Shown piece after piece: positions 43,814 to 54,914 of a stretch of 64,000 bases of DNA. The stretch lies in NCBI GenBank assembly GCA_016169945.1, contig JADLSH010000035.1:620001-684000 (forward strand), read 5' to 3'. The notes below the pieces were generated by a model. It was not told where the DNA came from and searched no databases. It saw only the letters and a list, made by a program, of their open reading frames with translations. The translations under genes were made by a program, and so were the position numbers. Each line of letters starts with the position of its first letter. The first letter of the stretch is position 1. This DNA is from Trachythela sp. YZ-2020. Taxonomy: Eukaryota > Cnidaria > Anthozoa > Malacalcyonacea > Clavulariidae.

Positions 43814-45440
43814 CAAATCAAATCAAATCAAATTTTTAATCAAATAGTTTAGTTAAATAATACAATTTGATTACACGAGCCCGCAATTAGCAAAGCTATT
43901 CGAGGCGGGTAGTGTATGATTTTCACAACAATTATTAAATATATAATTATCTTAATGTCAAATAATAACTGCATGCATGTTATCAAGACACCAAGAGTAA
44001 AATATTAACTCGATACTGCATATCTGCAAAGATTTAAACTAGAAAATATGATATTTGCATCAATCCCAGTTTTACTGTAAGCCTATAATCTATAGAGTTC
44101 ACTTTGAATAATAGGTGTTAAAACTAATGCTACTGTATTTATTCATTAAATTAATAGAAAGATTATTTTTGTAAATTAATTGTTTTTATTAGTGTTGATA
44201 GATCAATGTAGATGTCCTCTTGCTCCAAAACCTGAAAAAGCTTTTTCCTCAGTTTCGATTTAAATATATTTCTACTCAGATCCCTGAAGTCTTCAGGTAT
44301 CTCGTTCCATACTTTTAATCCCATCACACTAAATGACTCATGATCATTTGTTTGTTTAAGTCTTGTGTGTTTAAAATAAAGTTTATTAGCAGCTGCAGAC
44401 CTAGTGTTTTATGAGTGAATTGCTTTGATCGGCGTAAAAAGGTCTATAATATTGGATGGGGCTATTTTGTTTATAATATCATGCATTAATGATGCTATTT
44501 TTTCATAGTAAAGCATGCAGACCGGTAATATATTTGATTTAACAAAATGTGGTATTGTATGTTCTCTATAAGGGATGAAATACATCAATCTAATGGCACG
44601 TTTCTGGAGTAAGAGAATCTTATTAAGGTTTGTCTTATTTGTTTGACCCCATACTGTTAAACCAAAAGAAATATAAGGATGTATCAGGGAGCGGTATATG
44701 TTTAAAAGTGTACAAAATGGAACAAAATGTCTGATCCTTGAAATGATGCCAATGGTTTTACTTGTCTTTAAGGTAATATAATCTATATGATATCTCTATG
44801 TTAGATTACTATCTATTAATATGCCTAAGTATTTGATATAATTCTTATGTTCTAGAGATATATGTTGATGAGTATTATGATCAAAAACTTTTAGATTAGG
44901 AATATGAAAAATAACCAAGTTTGACTTTGCAATATTTAAGCTTAGTTCATTTGCGAATAACCAATCGCTTACATTTTCTAGTTCCTTATTTACTATATTT
45001 TCAAGGGTTCTTAGGTTTTTGTCTGCATAAAGCAGATTAGTGTCATCAGCAAATAAAAAAAAATTAAATTTACTAGAAGAATTGTGTATGTCATTAATGT
45101 ATATTAGAAACAATAGAGGTCCCAATATAGATCCTTGTGGAACACCACAGTATACTTTCACTTTTTCTGATATTTTAGAACCAATTTTGGTAGTCCGAGA
45201 TCTATCTAATAGGTAGGAAGAAAACCAATTGTTTACAATACCTCTTATTCCGTAATGGTTTAATTTTTGTAGTAATATTGCATGGTTTACGGTGTCAAAG
45301 GCTTTTTGCAGATCAATAAAGATTCCGCATGAAAATAGTTTTTTGTCCATATTAGATTGAATTTTGTTGATAATATCTAACAGTGCATGTTCGACAGAAT
45401 ACTTTTCCCGGAAACCGTACTGTGAAGGTATTAAGATATT
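43814..45440 (-). mobile_element. LINE D, 5'-truncated
   Basis: The minus strand reads QYGFREKY, CGIFIDLQKAFDTVNHAILL, CGVPQGSILGPLLFLIYIND and FLFADDTNLLY. In other frames a complete C-terminus follows (ISRIRHFVPFCTLLNIYRSL, GLTVWGQTNKTNLNK, LKVWNEIPEDFRDLSRNIF). The tail is (ATTTG)n at 43,814-43,833, touching the truncated 5' end of LINE C. Stops and shifts occur near 44,795 and 44,415. Confidence 0.75.
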
Positions 45441-46315
45441 ATGTCACAACTATGTCACAAGTTATAGATTGATGTGAAAATCTTTCAATTCCATCTATTC
45501 TAGGGCAAGATATCTTTTCTCAACTGCACTATGGTGTGAAAAGTATCGGGTTACAATCTTTGATCAGTATCAGATTACTAATTAATTTTTTGTAACAAAA
45601 ATGCTTGTAGCTACATTCTATGACTTATAAGCTTTCTAGTGATATATCGTTTTACATGGTTTACATAAATACTCTGCATGTGTTAATTCAATGTAAAATG
45701 GCATACGAAATTAAGTGTTCAGTGTCGTACTGCGCATTTTTTTGTCAAGTTTTTCTTGTCGGCCGTACACACGAACAATTTTCCTTGTTCAAAAGCTGGC
45801 ATGAATACCTTTTGAACAAAGCTCCTTGTTAAGGAAAACTTGTCACTTTTTTGCCTTACACACGGGAAAATAAAACTTGTCAAGGAAAACTTGTCAAGGA
45901 AACTTTTGTCAAGGAAAACTTGCTCGTCTGTACGGGGCTTTAGGGTCGGGGTTTAGTAGTCTATATGGCATGTACGCAATGTAATTCGAGAAAAATAACA
46001 AAAAATACCAAAATACAATAAATCCCAATTATTTTACTCATAACTCATTGACTCATAACTCATAACTCATTGACTCATAACTCATAACTCTTTGACTCAT
46101 TAGACTCATTTGCACATTAATCTCAATATTCACGCACTGAAATGAACACATATTAAGTTAATAACCTAACGAAATTTTCAATATTATTCAACAATCAAAT
46201 ATACTTGAATACTTGATATATAGTAATTGTAATTAATATAGTAATTATGTGATTGGTGGTGAAAGAAAGAGAAGTTTTTCTTCAAGTGTTATGTGGCTTC
46301 TTCATTTCTTGTCAG
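45441..46315. other. Interval with a MITE and a short satellite
   Basis: 45,763-45,935 is a foldback MITE: ccgtacacacgaacaatttt against the inverse ccgtacagacgagcaagttt, with repeated caaggaaaacttgt inside. 46,037-46,110 repeats actcataactcattg in tandem. No coding signal. Confidence 0.55.
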
Positions 46316-46679
46316 CCATCTGAAAATGGTAAGACGTTTTGTAGCTCGCCAAAAAGTCCTCTTAATATCAATGCTAATGTCCCTGCCCCACGTGTGAGTG
46401 ATGTCGTCCTTGTCCCACCTGCGAGTAATGCAGACTTAATGCCCAAAAGTTCTCTCGATGTAGAAGTTAATGTCCCTGTCCCAATTGTGAGCGATGCAAA
46501 CTTGCCGCCAACCAGAGTGACGCAAGTCCCCAAAAATCAAACGCCTTGTCCGTTTATCTTGCGGCGTGGTTGGTGCCTAAAAGGTGAACAGTGTGACTTT
46601 TCTCATCGAAATATGGTTAATAATGATCAAGCTCGCCAGCATTCCAACGATAAAAGAGGCTCCATATTTTGTCCATATG
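46316..46679 (+). CDS. Internal exon encoding a CCCH zinc finger
   Basis: The acceptor ttcatttcttgtcag (to 46,315) and donor atatg|gtatgtg (46,680) bound a 121-codon frame. It holds two similar Val/Pro-rich units (NVPAPRVSD, NVPVPIVSD) and then TPCPFILRRGWCLKGEQCDFSH. The last is a perfect C-x8-C-x5-C-x3-H zinc finger of the RNA-binding kind. It ends at FCPYG, which could begin a second finger in the next exon. No downstream exon was found nearby. The exon probably belongs to a host RNA-binding protein gene, possibly a relic. The family beyond CCCH is not assigned. Confidence 0.6.
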
Positions 46680-46689
46680 GTATGTGAAA

Positions 46690-46921
46690 ACATAACTCAC
46701 TACCGCCGTCGATGCGAAGCGAAGACTCTATAAACAATTTTAAGTCCTCCAGAGTGCCCAACCGCTTTAATTTTCCCTCGTCAGCGACTAAATACTCCAC
46801 CATTCTATACGAATCTCTATTTGGGGACGAAAAAAAGCCCTCAACAAAGATTTCAATCTTTTTAAGAACTTGACAGCGCTCTCCATTATAGTAATGTTGA
46901 TGCCTTGCTAGTAATGCATAG
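46690..46921 (-). CDS. Unrecognised coding-like exon on the minus strand
   Basis: An uninterrupted frame runs from about 46,921 to 46,626, with the most protein-like part at 46,915-46,700: RHQHYYNGERCQVLKKIEIF, SSPNRDSYRMVEYLVADEGK and LKRLGTLEDLKLFIESSLRI. The composition is typical of a globular domain with a helical end. An acceptor-like attactag lies just upstream and a gtagtg donor-like site near 46,700. It overlaps and is antisense to the intron after the CCCH exon. I know no family with this sequence. Confidence 0.4.
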
Positions 46922-47323
46922 AGCGATATTACTCACGTTAGCATAAAATTGTGTCTTTAAACCAGTATACACTAGCACAGTTATTGTTAACTGAGATTTG
47001 TAAACGAGATTTATAACATAAAATTTTAAAATTTGTAAACTATCGCGGAGCACTTTCTGACACGTCCGCACTGCTTGATATGCTCAGTGTAAACGGGGCC
47101 AGTTTATAATAATTTATACATTGCCATTAACAGCACTATGAAATCAGTAGCTAAACTGTATATTCATTCTGATAATATGTTTGCATGTTATACATATATT
47201 ATGTCAATTTTTTGAATGCACAGGTGTCAAGTACGCTAAAATTTGTCCTGTTTATCATCTTTGCATGTGCACCCTTATACTGCCGTAATATATAAATTGT
47301 AGTGTATCGAAATAAATATTTAT

Positions 47324-47457
47324 ACACAACAACGGTAACTCCGATTATAGAAATACTTTTTTTTTATATTTTACATCGGGAATGATGATGACCAAAGTAT
47401 TGTCGAAACGTACAAATAGAAATATGCTCTCTATATTCGGAGTTGCTGTTGTTGTGT
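47324..47457. repeat. Inverted repeat, 26-bp arms
   Basis: acacaacaacggtaactccg (47,324-47,343, arm to 47,349) is inverted at 47,432-47,457 with three mismatches. The spacer is 82 bp. A small MITE or regulatory hairpin; undecided. Confidence 0.6.
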
Positions 47458-47668
47458 ATTTTATGAAAATACTCCGTAGTTCGCGTAAATTAATTATAAA
47501 TATTTATGTAAATATATCATATGCGTTTATTCCATCCCATCTATTGAACGTAATGTTATTAATAATTACAATTTCCATGCAGTTGCTTGCGATGAATTGC
47601 TCAACGTTCTTGTGTTAATAGCAATCCCAATGTGCATGAAATAATCAGGCATAAACACAATGACGAAA

Positions 47669-49442
47669 TTAACGCTGAAAGCTATTTCCTTCCAACGCAT
47701 GGCAGAAAGCTAGTCTTACAAATCCTGCATGATCCTCTGTTGACTGTAATAAAACCTCGTGCTCCCTCATCCAGTTTTTAAGTCGTGAAAACACCATTTC
47801 AATTGGATTCAGCAGAGCACAATATGGGGGAAGATATATGCACAGTGCGCCTGTTCGTCACAAGGCAATGCTTACAAATCTTGTGTGATGAACAGGATGA
47901 TTATCTATAAACAAAACAAGTCACATCATTATCCTTCTTTATACAACGAAACCCGCTAAGGAAATTAGCACAAAATTGATATCAAACATTTTTGAAGTTG
48001 GATTCTTATTTCCCTGTGTTGTATGGTACACCTATATGCATCGATGAGCACGCGTTGGGATTATTTTTCTACCTTGTGGAATGTCCAATTTATGACTATA
48101 ACTGCACATATTGCATGCATGTATTTGTTTCAATTAGTAAGCGAGGACTATATATATTTATGATCATTCCGGTGTCAGTCTATTAACATTGATTACTACG
48201 TACACTGGTACTGTATACATGTAACGAGCAGAGAACTTAGACGGCCACTATGCTAAATCTCATGCTAATCAAGGAAAACATTGCTTTTTAAAATCCATTA
48301 ATATTGCTTTACCAAGAATACTGTAACAATTGATTTTTAATTAATCCCATTATATGGCTGAAGAACCGGTGCCAGATCCTCTTCCACGAAGCTTACAAAT
48401 GTTCGCTCTACGACACTCCTTTCCGTAATTCGGAGTCCTTCAATTCCATCAACTGAAATAGCCCCTATTATGGATAATTTCAGGCCCCGTCTCCAAGTGC
48501 TTCGTTTTTCAGCCGCAGCTCCCCGTGGACTATAGTACCATATTTCCGAGTAATGTCCCGGTTCTATATGATACACCAGAAAAGGGTTGTTATTTATACT
48601 TAGTATATATGTTAATAAGGCATTAACGCAGTATCAACTATATTGAATGCATCAAAATTATATTATATTTATAGGCAGCAAATACCACTGATGATTCATC
48701 CACAAATATCAACTCAACTGAGCGAAATAGTGACAAGAATTCCCAATAATTAAAGATAGATGCTCTTCTTACATTATGTGCCATTTGTTTTATCTATATT
48801 ATGGCAAAATAATAAAGGTCAAAGCTACTACATATACAGGGTAGACCATTTCAAATTCGAATTAGCCATAACCTATTTGTTTATACGATTAGAAATTTCC
48901 CATATGTATACGACCTTGTGTTTTTGCCCATCCATTAATTCGAAGCAATTAGGTCTATCAAATTAGTACAATAGGTTATGGCTAATTTGAGTTTGAAATG
49001 GTCTACTTTTTTATCACCCTATTTACGTACAATCAACATCATACTAAAATCGATAAACAAATTGCTCAAGAAAAAGCTGCCCTACTTACGCGTTTTCACG
49101 AAAAAGAATTTCGTCTCAAGAACGTCCATATATTCACCATATTAAACTGGCCTCTAGTTACATCATAAATATGACTTAAAATATTTTTTAAATACGCCGT
49201 TGGGTGTTCCAACATGAATTCCGACAGAACATATACCTCGTAAGGGTGAAAGATAGTGCTACCTGCTGGACGACCAATTCGGTCAGTTTGAACTATGCCA
49301 AAATACACGAAACGTTCGCAAATTCGTTCAACCGTTCTCTTGATAATACTCATTTCTTCCGCAATTTGTTCGGATGATTTTTCACATCCGAATTTTGAAA
49401 AACGATAGCATGCCGTAAATCGTCAGTAAATGGTGCAGGCAT
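47669..49442 (-). pseudogene. Tc1/mariner-like transposase (DD34E), introns and lesions
   Basis: Exon 1 starts at ATG 49,442 (MPAPFTDDLRHAIVF). After a frame change it reads SSEQIAEEMSIIKRTVERIC (HTH) and DRIGRPAGSTIFHPYEVYVL, ending at an acgc|gtaagt donor (about 49,090). Further pieces give LIFVDESSVV (first Asp, about 48,700) and RGLKLSIIGAISVDGIEG with DLAPVLQPYNGIN. The last piece has DNHPVHHTRF (second Asp) and LNPIEMVFSRLKNW (Glu), with 34 positions between them, counting one in-frame TGA. Family knowledge: DD34E is the Tc1 signature. The gene is broken and a MITE sits in its first intron. Confidence 0.7.
48837..49019. mobile_element. 183-bp MITE, TA target
   Basis: Ends cagggtagaccatttcaaat and the inverse of agggtgataaaaaagtagac, with shared gtagaccatttcaaa and attagccataacctatt arms of about 45 bp. 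TA is present on both sides (48,835-48,836; 49,020-49,021). Confidence 0.8.
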
Positions 49443-49610
49443 ATTTGAACAGACTAAAACTATATCGCGTTATATATCTCTATCGAAACTGAACTACATG
49501 CCTTCCGGATATAACTCCCCAGAAAAATTCCGAATTGGTGATTATTGGCAATGTAATCATTCAAATTAATTATTCCTTAGCATACATTTGATATGCTAAT
49601 CAAGCAAGCA

Positions 49611-49660
49611 ATCTATCTATCTATCTATCTATCTCCATGCGACAACCTTTTTGTAAACGG

Positions 49661-49699
<39 letters not shown>
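49611..49699. repeat. Microsatellites (ATCT)n and (TA)n
   Basis: (ATCT) repeats at 49,611-49,634 and TA repeats at 49,663-49,699 lie just beyond the 3' side of the Penelope-like element. Confidence 0.95.
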
Positions 49700-49700
<1 letters not shown>

Positions 49701-49782
49701 GTGTAGGGTTAGGTCTACGAAACGCAAAGAGTGCTCGACAACATGTAGTTAGAGCAAATTATAGATTTTCGCTTACCTCAAA

Positions 49783-49838
49783 ACTTGTCTGCAACAGGCT
49801 GTTTCATCTGTAAAAGAATCATCAGGCAGTTTACAAGT
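49783..49838 (-). ncRNA. Hammerhead ribozyme motif in the Penelope-like element
   Basis: The minus strand contains the core CTGATGA ... GAAA in a consistent fold. Stem I is ACTTGT+CTGC pairing with GCAG+ACAAGT (10 pairs, AAA bulge). Stem II is TCT/AGA with a U-U at its base and a five-base loop. Stem III is ACA/TGT closed by a three-base loop GCC, placing the cleavage site after TGTT. Published work reports hammerhead ribozymes in Penelope-like elements, in their terminal repeats. The position, downstream of the GIY-YIG gene, fits. The weak stem II base leaves activity uncertain. Confidence 0.7.
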
Positions 49839-49839
49839 A

Positions 49840-51472
49840 TCGAAAGAAATGACCGCTTATATACTTCCTGCCGGGACGTGGGGTGTATGTGGGAGACAAT
49901 GTGTGCATGCATGGCTTTGTTTGCGTTGTTTACGCGAAATTTATTTCGATGACGACACCGTGAAATTATTTCAGCTCTATGTTGAGTAAACAATTCTTGT
50001 TTTTTTCTTTCAAAATACAAAATTTTTCTTCTAAACATAAATTGCACCGTTTTGATCCTCCCGTGTACGAAATAGAATGTTTTAAAATTTGCCAATTAAT
50101 ACTGAAATCCTTATTGCTTCTTTCAATGTCCAAATATATTTCGAAAGTTCCGTGTCATTTGCATGCTTTTTATGCTGAAAAGAGTTAGTGTCGTTGGCCA
50201 ATCGCTCTTTGAATGTGGTTGCAGTCATGCCAATGTAATTTTTGATCGTGTTTGTGTTGCTTACTGTGACTGTTGCTTTGTATACTATGTCCCTAGTCAT
50301 GCATTGTTTTTGAAGCGGGCAAATGGTGTTTTCTCTACAACTGCAATTGGTAGTGTTCCTGTCCTGTGGCTTGTTATTCCTAGATATGCGTGCATTGTGT
50401 TTAGTGATTACTGACTTGACATTGTTCATGCAGCTGTAACTTACTTTAACAGTATTTCTGCTAAAAAAATTATGGAGCTTGTGGTGCGGTGGAAAAGTTT
50501 GTCAATTAGACTAAGGAATTTACGTCCTGTTTGTGCTAACACTCTTGCTAAATGGTGGGTTAAACCAAATGATTTTGCGTTCCTATTCCTGCGTTGCTGT
50601 TGCGGTGTGTGCTGAGTGTAGCTAAGTTCATGATTAAAGTTGCTATCTGATATATGGGTGCAGATTCCTGAAAAGTTTGCTCATCTGATGAAAGAAGTGC
50701 GATGCGCTTGTGATGCTCGGTGGGTGATTAGAGTGCATATTTATGTATAGTGGATCGTCATTGGGCTTCCTATAGGGCCTATGTTTTCCATTGTTAAGGT
50801 CGATAGTTACATCTAAAAAGTTTACTATGCGTAAATTTGATTCGGCGGTGCTTTTTAGGTCAAACTGCTCGAAAATTTTGTGGAGATCTTTCCTTGTTTT
50901 GGCTGCTAAACGTGCTGATTTACTCTTTATAATAGCAAATCCGTCATCTATATATAGGCCGATGCTTTCTTTGCCAAATTTCTTACTCAGGTGGTTTAAA
51001 ATGAAAAGGCCTACTAACTCACAAATTTCCGCGCCGTCGAAACTGCCGATGGTAACGTCTAACAAACTCTTGCTAACTTTTTTATCCATGAAATTCCGGT
51101 ATTGAAAAGGAGAGATTTTCTAGCGTGGTTTATTATTGAAATATCGTTTTCAGGTAGAGTAGCCAAATTTGAAGCCCAAGATAAGGCTTGCCGTTCAATG
51201 GGTAGAAATCGACAATGTCAAGCGAAATAACACTGTGTCTGTCCTTATCTTTTATATTGCCAAACCACTGAATAACTTGTTTTGTATTTCTCCATTGATT
51301 TGACTTGTCTCAAATTAGAATTAATTTTGTCCAAAATAACTTCGGTTATTTTTTTCGGATGGTGCGATGACCTTTCATTGACCTTGCACTCTGAGCATGC
51401 GTAGTATGATGTGAAGTACTTAACTGGCTTCATCCTGGCAATGTCTTTGTCCATACAAACACGCCATCCCAT
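49840..51472 (-). pseudogene. Penelope-like element: RT and GIY-YIG endonuclease
   Basis: From 51,472 down the minus strand reads ILDKINSNLRQV, then SVISLDIVDFYP (RT motif A), INHARKSLLF, LLDVTIGSFDGAEICELVG and GLYIDDGFAI (motif C). VNFLDVTIDLNNGKHRPYRKPN with SNHPPSI follows. After further frame changes come a Cys cluster (NCSCRENTICPLQKQC), NYIGMTATTFKERL and TELSKYIWTLKE, the GIY-YIG domain. A final C-terminus has SKRCNLCLEEKFCIL. This order is diagnostic of GIY-YIG-bearing Penelope-like elements, which nick the target and prime reverse transcription there. Several frame changes and stops show it is inactive. The 5' end is cut close to the LTR at 51,494. Confidence 0.85.
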
Positions 51473-51493
51473 CTAGGCAAGTTTCCCGGCTAG

Positions 51494-51687
51494 TGTAGAA
51501 TATTTTATATTATATTTACTGTAGCTTATTATACATAATATAGGAGAAAGGAAAGTTGAGTGGAAGCATCACTTAGTGGAAGCACGGGCATCTTGTTAGA
51601 CACCTATATTTGATAAAGAACAAGTTTGTTTTTAAGTTGTTTTAACCCGTCGTTTCCTGGTTCAATCTGGGTGTATTAGATACTACA
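51494..51687 (+). repeat. Gypsy-3 5' LTR
   Basis: It runs from TGTAG to CTACA (inverted tips) and is followed by attggcgacgag, a likely primer binding site. Gag begins 44 bp downstream. No matching 3' LTR is present in the window. Confidence 0.7.
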
Positions 51688-51730
51688 ATTGGCGACGAGA
51701 ATAAACTAAATAGTTTAGGAATGGTTTTGA

Positions 51731-52548
51731 ATGAATACGAGTTCAAATAATTTTGATATTGGCGGATTTAGACCGTTTGATGTTAACAGTGATCCGAATA
51801 GTGTTGGGTGCGAGTGGAAACGATGGCTTCATAGTTTTCAGTTATATGCAGGCGGGAAAGGACTTATTGTAGACCCTGAGAAAGACGACAACAAAGTGCA
51901 GCGACGTACACTTCTTCTACATTGCGCTGGATGCGATGTCCAGGATATTTTCGATGTTTTGCCCGATACAGGAAATTCCAAAGAATACGAAAAGGCCGAA
52001 GAGACTTTGAACAGACATTTTGTCACCCAAGTCAATGCTCGTTATGAGCGACACATGTTTAGAGAAATGACACAAACTGAAAACGAAACAATTGATCAGC
52101 TTGCCGTATGTTTGCGTCGTAAAGCTCAGCAGTGTGATTATGGAGATAAACTCGAAGCTCAAATCAGGGATCAAATTATTTCAAAGTGTCGTTTGAGTGA
52201 ACAACGCCGGAAACTTTTGGAGAGACGCTCAATCTCAGACAATTGCAAGAAATAGCCAGAACCTCCGAAGCTGTGAAAAGACAGTCTAAGAGTATGAGTC
52301 TTCCTCACGATGGAGTTAACCGAGTTCGTGAAAAACTTGCTCGACAGGACAGATGTGAAAGCAAAGTCTGGAAAAGTGGCAAACCGAAGACAAGTGGGGA
52401 ATGCCTTCGATGTAGCAAACCAGGACATTTTGCCAAAGATCCGAACTGTCCTGCGAAAGGAAAAGTATGTTCCAAATGTCACTAGAAAGGTCATTTTGCT
52501 GCTGTATGCAAAACCAAAAGGAAAGATCATGGCAAAGCAAGAGTGAGC
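51731..52548 (+). pseudogene. Gypsy-3 Gag
   Basis: ATG 51,731 opens GGFRPFDVNSDPNSVGCEWK and VQRRTLLLHCAGCDVQDIFD, a capsid-like region. A frame change near 52,245 leads to two zinc knuckles (CLRCSKPGHFAKDPNC and CSKCH...GHFAAVC), the second interrupted by an in-frame TAG at about 52,483. Confidence 0.8.
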
Positions 52549-54692
52549 TATGTCGGTGGCCAGGGGGAAATAGATGAAGATGAGTATGCCTTTGCCGTCA
52601 AAGGAAAATTAGGGACGGAAAAAGTTACAGTCTCTGTAAGAGGAGTCCCAGTGGAAATGGTCATTGATTCTGGAGCCAGTACAAATGTCATTGACAAAAG
52701 CCTTTGGGGTTGAAAAAGAAACAAATCAAATGCACATCGAAGAAAAGCACGAAGAATCTTTATGCCTATGGAGCAACGACCCCACTGAAAGTAATGGGAA
52801 CATTCACTACGGATGTAGTTGTTGCTGATACGTGCTCGACAGCAGAATTCACAGTCATAAAAGACAAAGGAGAGCCTTTGCTAGGAAGAGAATCAGCAAT
52901 TGAGCTTGGAGTTCTAAAGTTACAAATTCCAGAACAGGTTGTGAACACTGTGACTGATGAAGATCGTATTGCGAGACACCGAGATTTATTTGAAAGCATA
53001 GGGAAGTTGAAGGACTTTGAACTGAAGCTACACATTGACCCGCAAGTTTCTCCTGTTGCTCAGCCTGTGAAGCGACCTGCATTCAGCCTGAGGGAAAGGA
53101 GCGAGAAAAAATTTGACGAGTTCCTTCGTGAAGATATCATCGAGAAAGTTGATCGGCCGACGCCGTCGGTGAATCCAGTTGTGGTGGTGCCAAAAGCAAA
53201 TGGCGAAGTTCGGTTATGTGTGGATATGCGATGTGCCAATAAAGCAACTATCCGGGAGAGACACCCAATTCCAACTATTGACGAAATACTCGAAGATATG
53301 CAAGAGGGCGGAGTTTACAGCAAGCTGGATCTAAGTGGGGTTACCACCAGTTGGAATTAAGTGAAAAATCCAGGAGTATCACCACCTTCGTAACACACAA
53401 AGGATTGTTTCGATACAAGAGATTGATGTGCGGTATAAGTTCAGCGCCACAGAAATACAAGCAAGTAATTCAACAAGTGTAGCAAGATTGCAGTGGGACG
53501 GCCAACATCTCAGATGACATCATAATTTATGGTCGTACCCAAGCTGAACACGACGAGCGATTGGAAAAAGTGCTAACCAGGCTCGAAGAAAGAGGCTTAA
53601 CCCTTAACAAAGAGAAATGCGTTTTTGATATGCCGAAGCTTACCTTCATGGGTATCCTTCTGTCAAATCGTGGTATTGGTCCCACAGAAGAAAAATTGAG
53701 AGCAGTCGCGAGGCTCGAGAGCCACAGAATGCATCCGAAGTATAGAGTTTCTTGGGTTGGGTTTGGTAAATTTCAGTGCAAGATTCATTCCGGATCTAGC
53801 AACGGTCGCAGAGCCATTGAGAAGATTGGCGAAAAAAGGAGTGTCATTTGTCTTTGGGCCTGAGCAGCAAGAATCTTTCAGGGAACTGAAACGAAGGCTT
53901 GCCCAAGCAGAAACGCTAGGTTATTTTGAGCGAGATGCCAAGACGAAGATCGTGTGTGATTCCAGTCCAGTAGGGCTAGGAGCAATCTTAATACAAGAGC
54001 ACAAAGGAGAGGATCGTGTCATTTGTTATGCCAGCAGAGGTCTGTCTGACGTGGAAACTGGAAAGGCGATATTCACAGACAGAAAAAGAGGCGTTGGGGT
54101 TGTGTGGTCGTGCGAAAGGTTCGATGTCTACTTATATGGAAAACAGTTTGAATTATGGACCGACCATAAACCTTTGGAATGTATCTACTCAGCTCGTTCG
54201 AAACCATCAGCCAGGATCGAGAGATGGGTTTTGAGGCTGCAACCTTGTTTGTTTGCAGTAAAGTACTTGCCGGGACGTCTAAATGTTGCAGATTCATTGT
54301 CACGACTTGCAAAGATCGGAGAAACTAAGCCGAGCAACGTAGCAGAAGATTACGTCAGTTTTCTTGCCAAAACAGCAATTCCGAGAGCCATGAGTACCAG
54401 AGAAATTGAAGAAGCATCTGCTAATGACGAAGAATTGGTAATTTTTCGCCAGTGTATCGAGACACAAAATTGGGACAGTCCTAAATGCGCCAGTTACAAA
54501 CCAGTTCGTGATGAACTATGTATTGTCGGAAAGATTGTATTAAGGGGTACACGGATTGTCGTACCGCAAAAAATCGGAGCAAGGGTAATTGAATTAGGTC
54601 ACGAAGGTCACCAAGGGATTCTCAAGATGAAACAACGATTGCGTACAAAAGTCTGGTGGCCTGGGATTGATCGGGATGCAGACATTTTTTGA
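52549..54692 (+). pseudogene. Gypsy-3 protease, reverse transcriptase, RNase H and integrase start
   Basis: MVIDSGASTNVID is the protease site. RT has RLCVDMRCANKATIRERHPI, YSKLDL (frame lost at 53,335), LMCGISSAPQKYKQVI with an in-frame TAG, and NISDDIIIYGRTQAEHDERL. LTFMGILLSNRGIGPTEEKL follows, and a shift near 53,755 gives NFSARFIPDLATVAEPLRRL. RNase H shows VCDSSPVGLGAILIQ and LWTDHKPLECIYSARSKPSA. The zinc-binding start is ELGHEGHQGILKMKQRLRTK, then a TGA at 54,690. All steps of cDNA synthesis are encoded but broken in at least five places. Confidence 0.85.
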
Positions 54693-54850
54693 AAAACGTG
54701 TCATGGATGCCAAGTCGTGAGTAGAGGAACTTGTCCAGAGCCATTGCGAATGACAGGATTGCCGCTTGGACCATGGCAAGACATTTCAATTGATTTCATG
54801 GGTCCATTGCCATCGGGAGACTATGTTTTTGCTGCAACGGATTATTATAG
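54693..54850 (+). pseudogene. Gypsy-3 integrase, part 1
   Basis: After the TGA the same frame reads KTCHGCQVVSRGTCPEPL (second half of the zinc-binding site) and ISIDFMGPLPSGDYVFAATD, with the first catalytic Asp. It is cut at 54,851 by a LINE. Confidence 0.85.
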
Positions 54851-54914
<64 letters not shown>

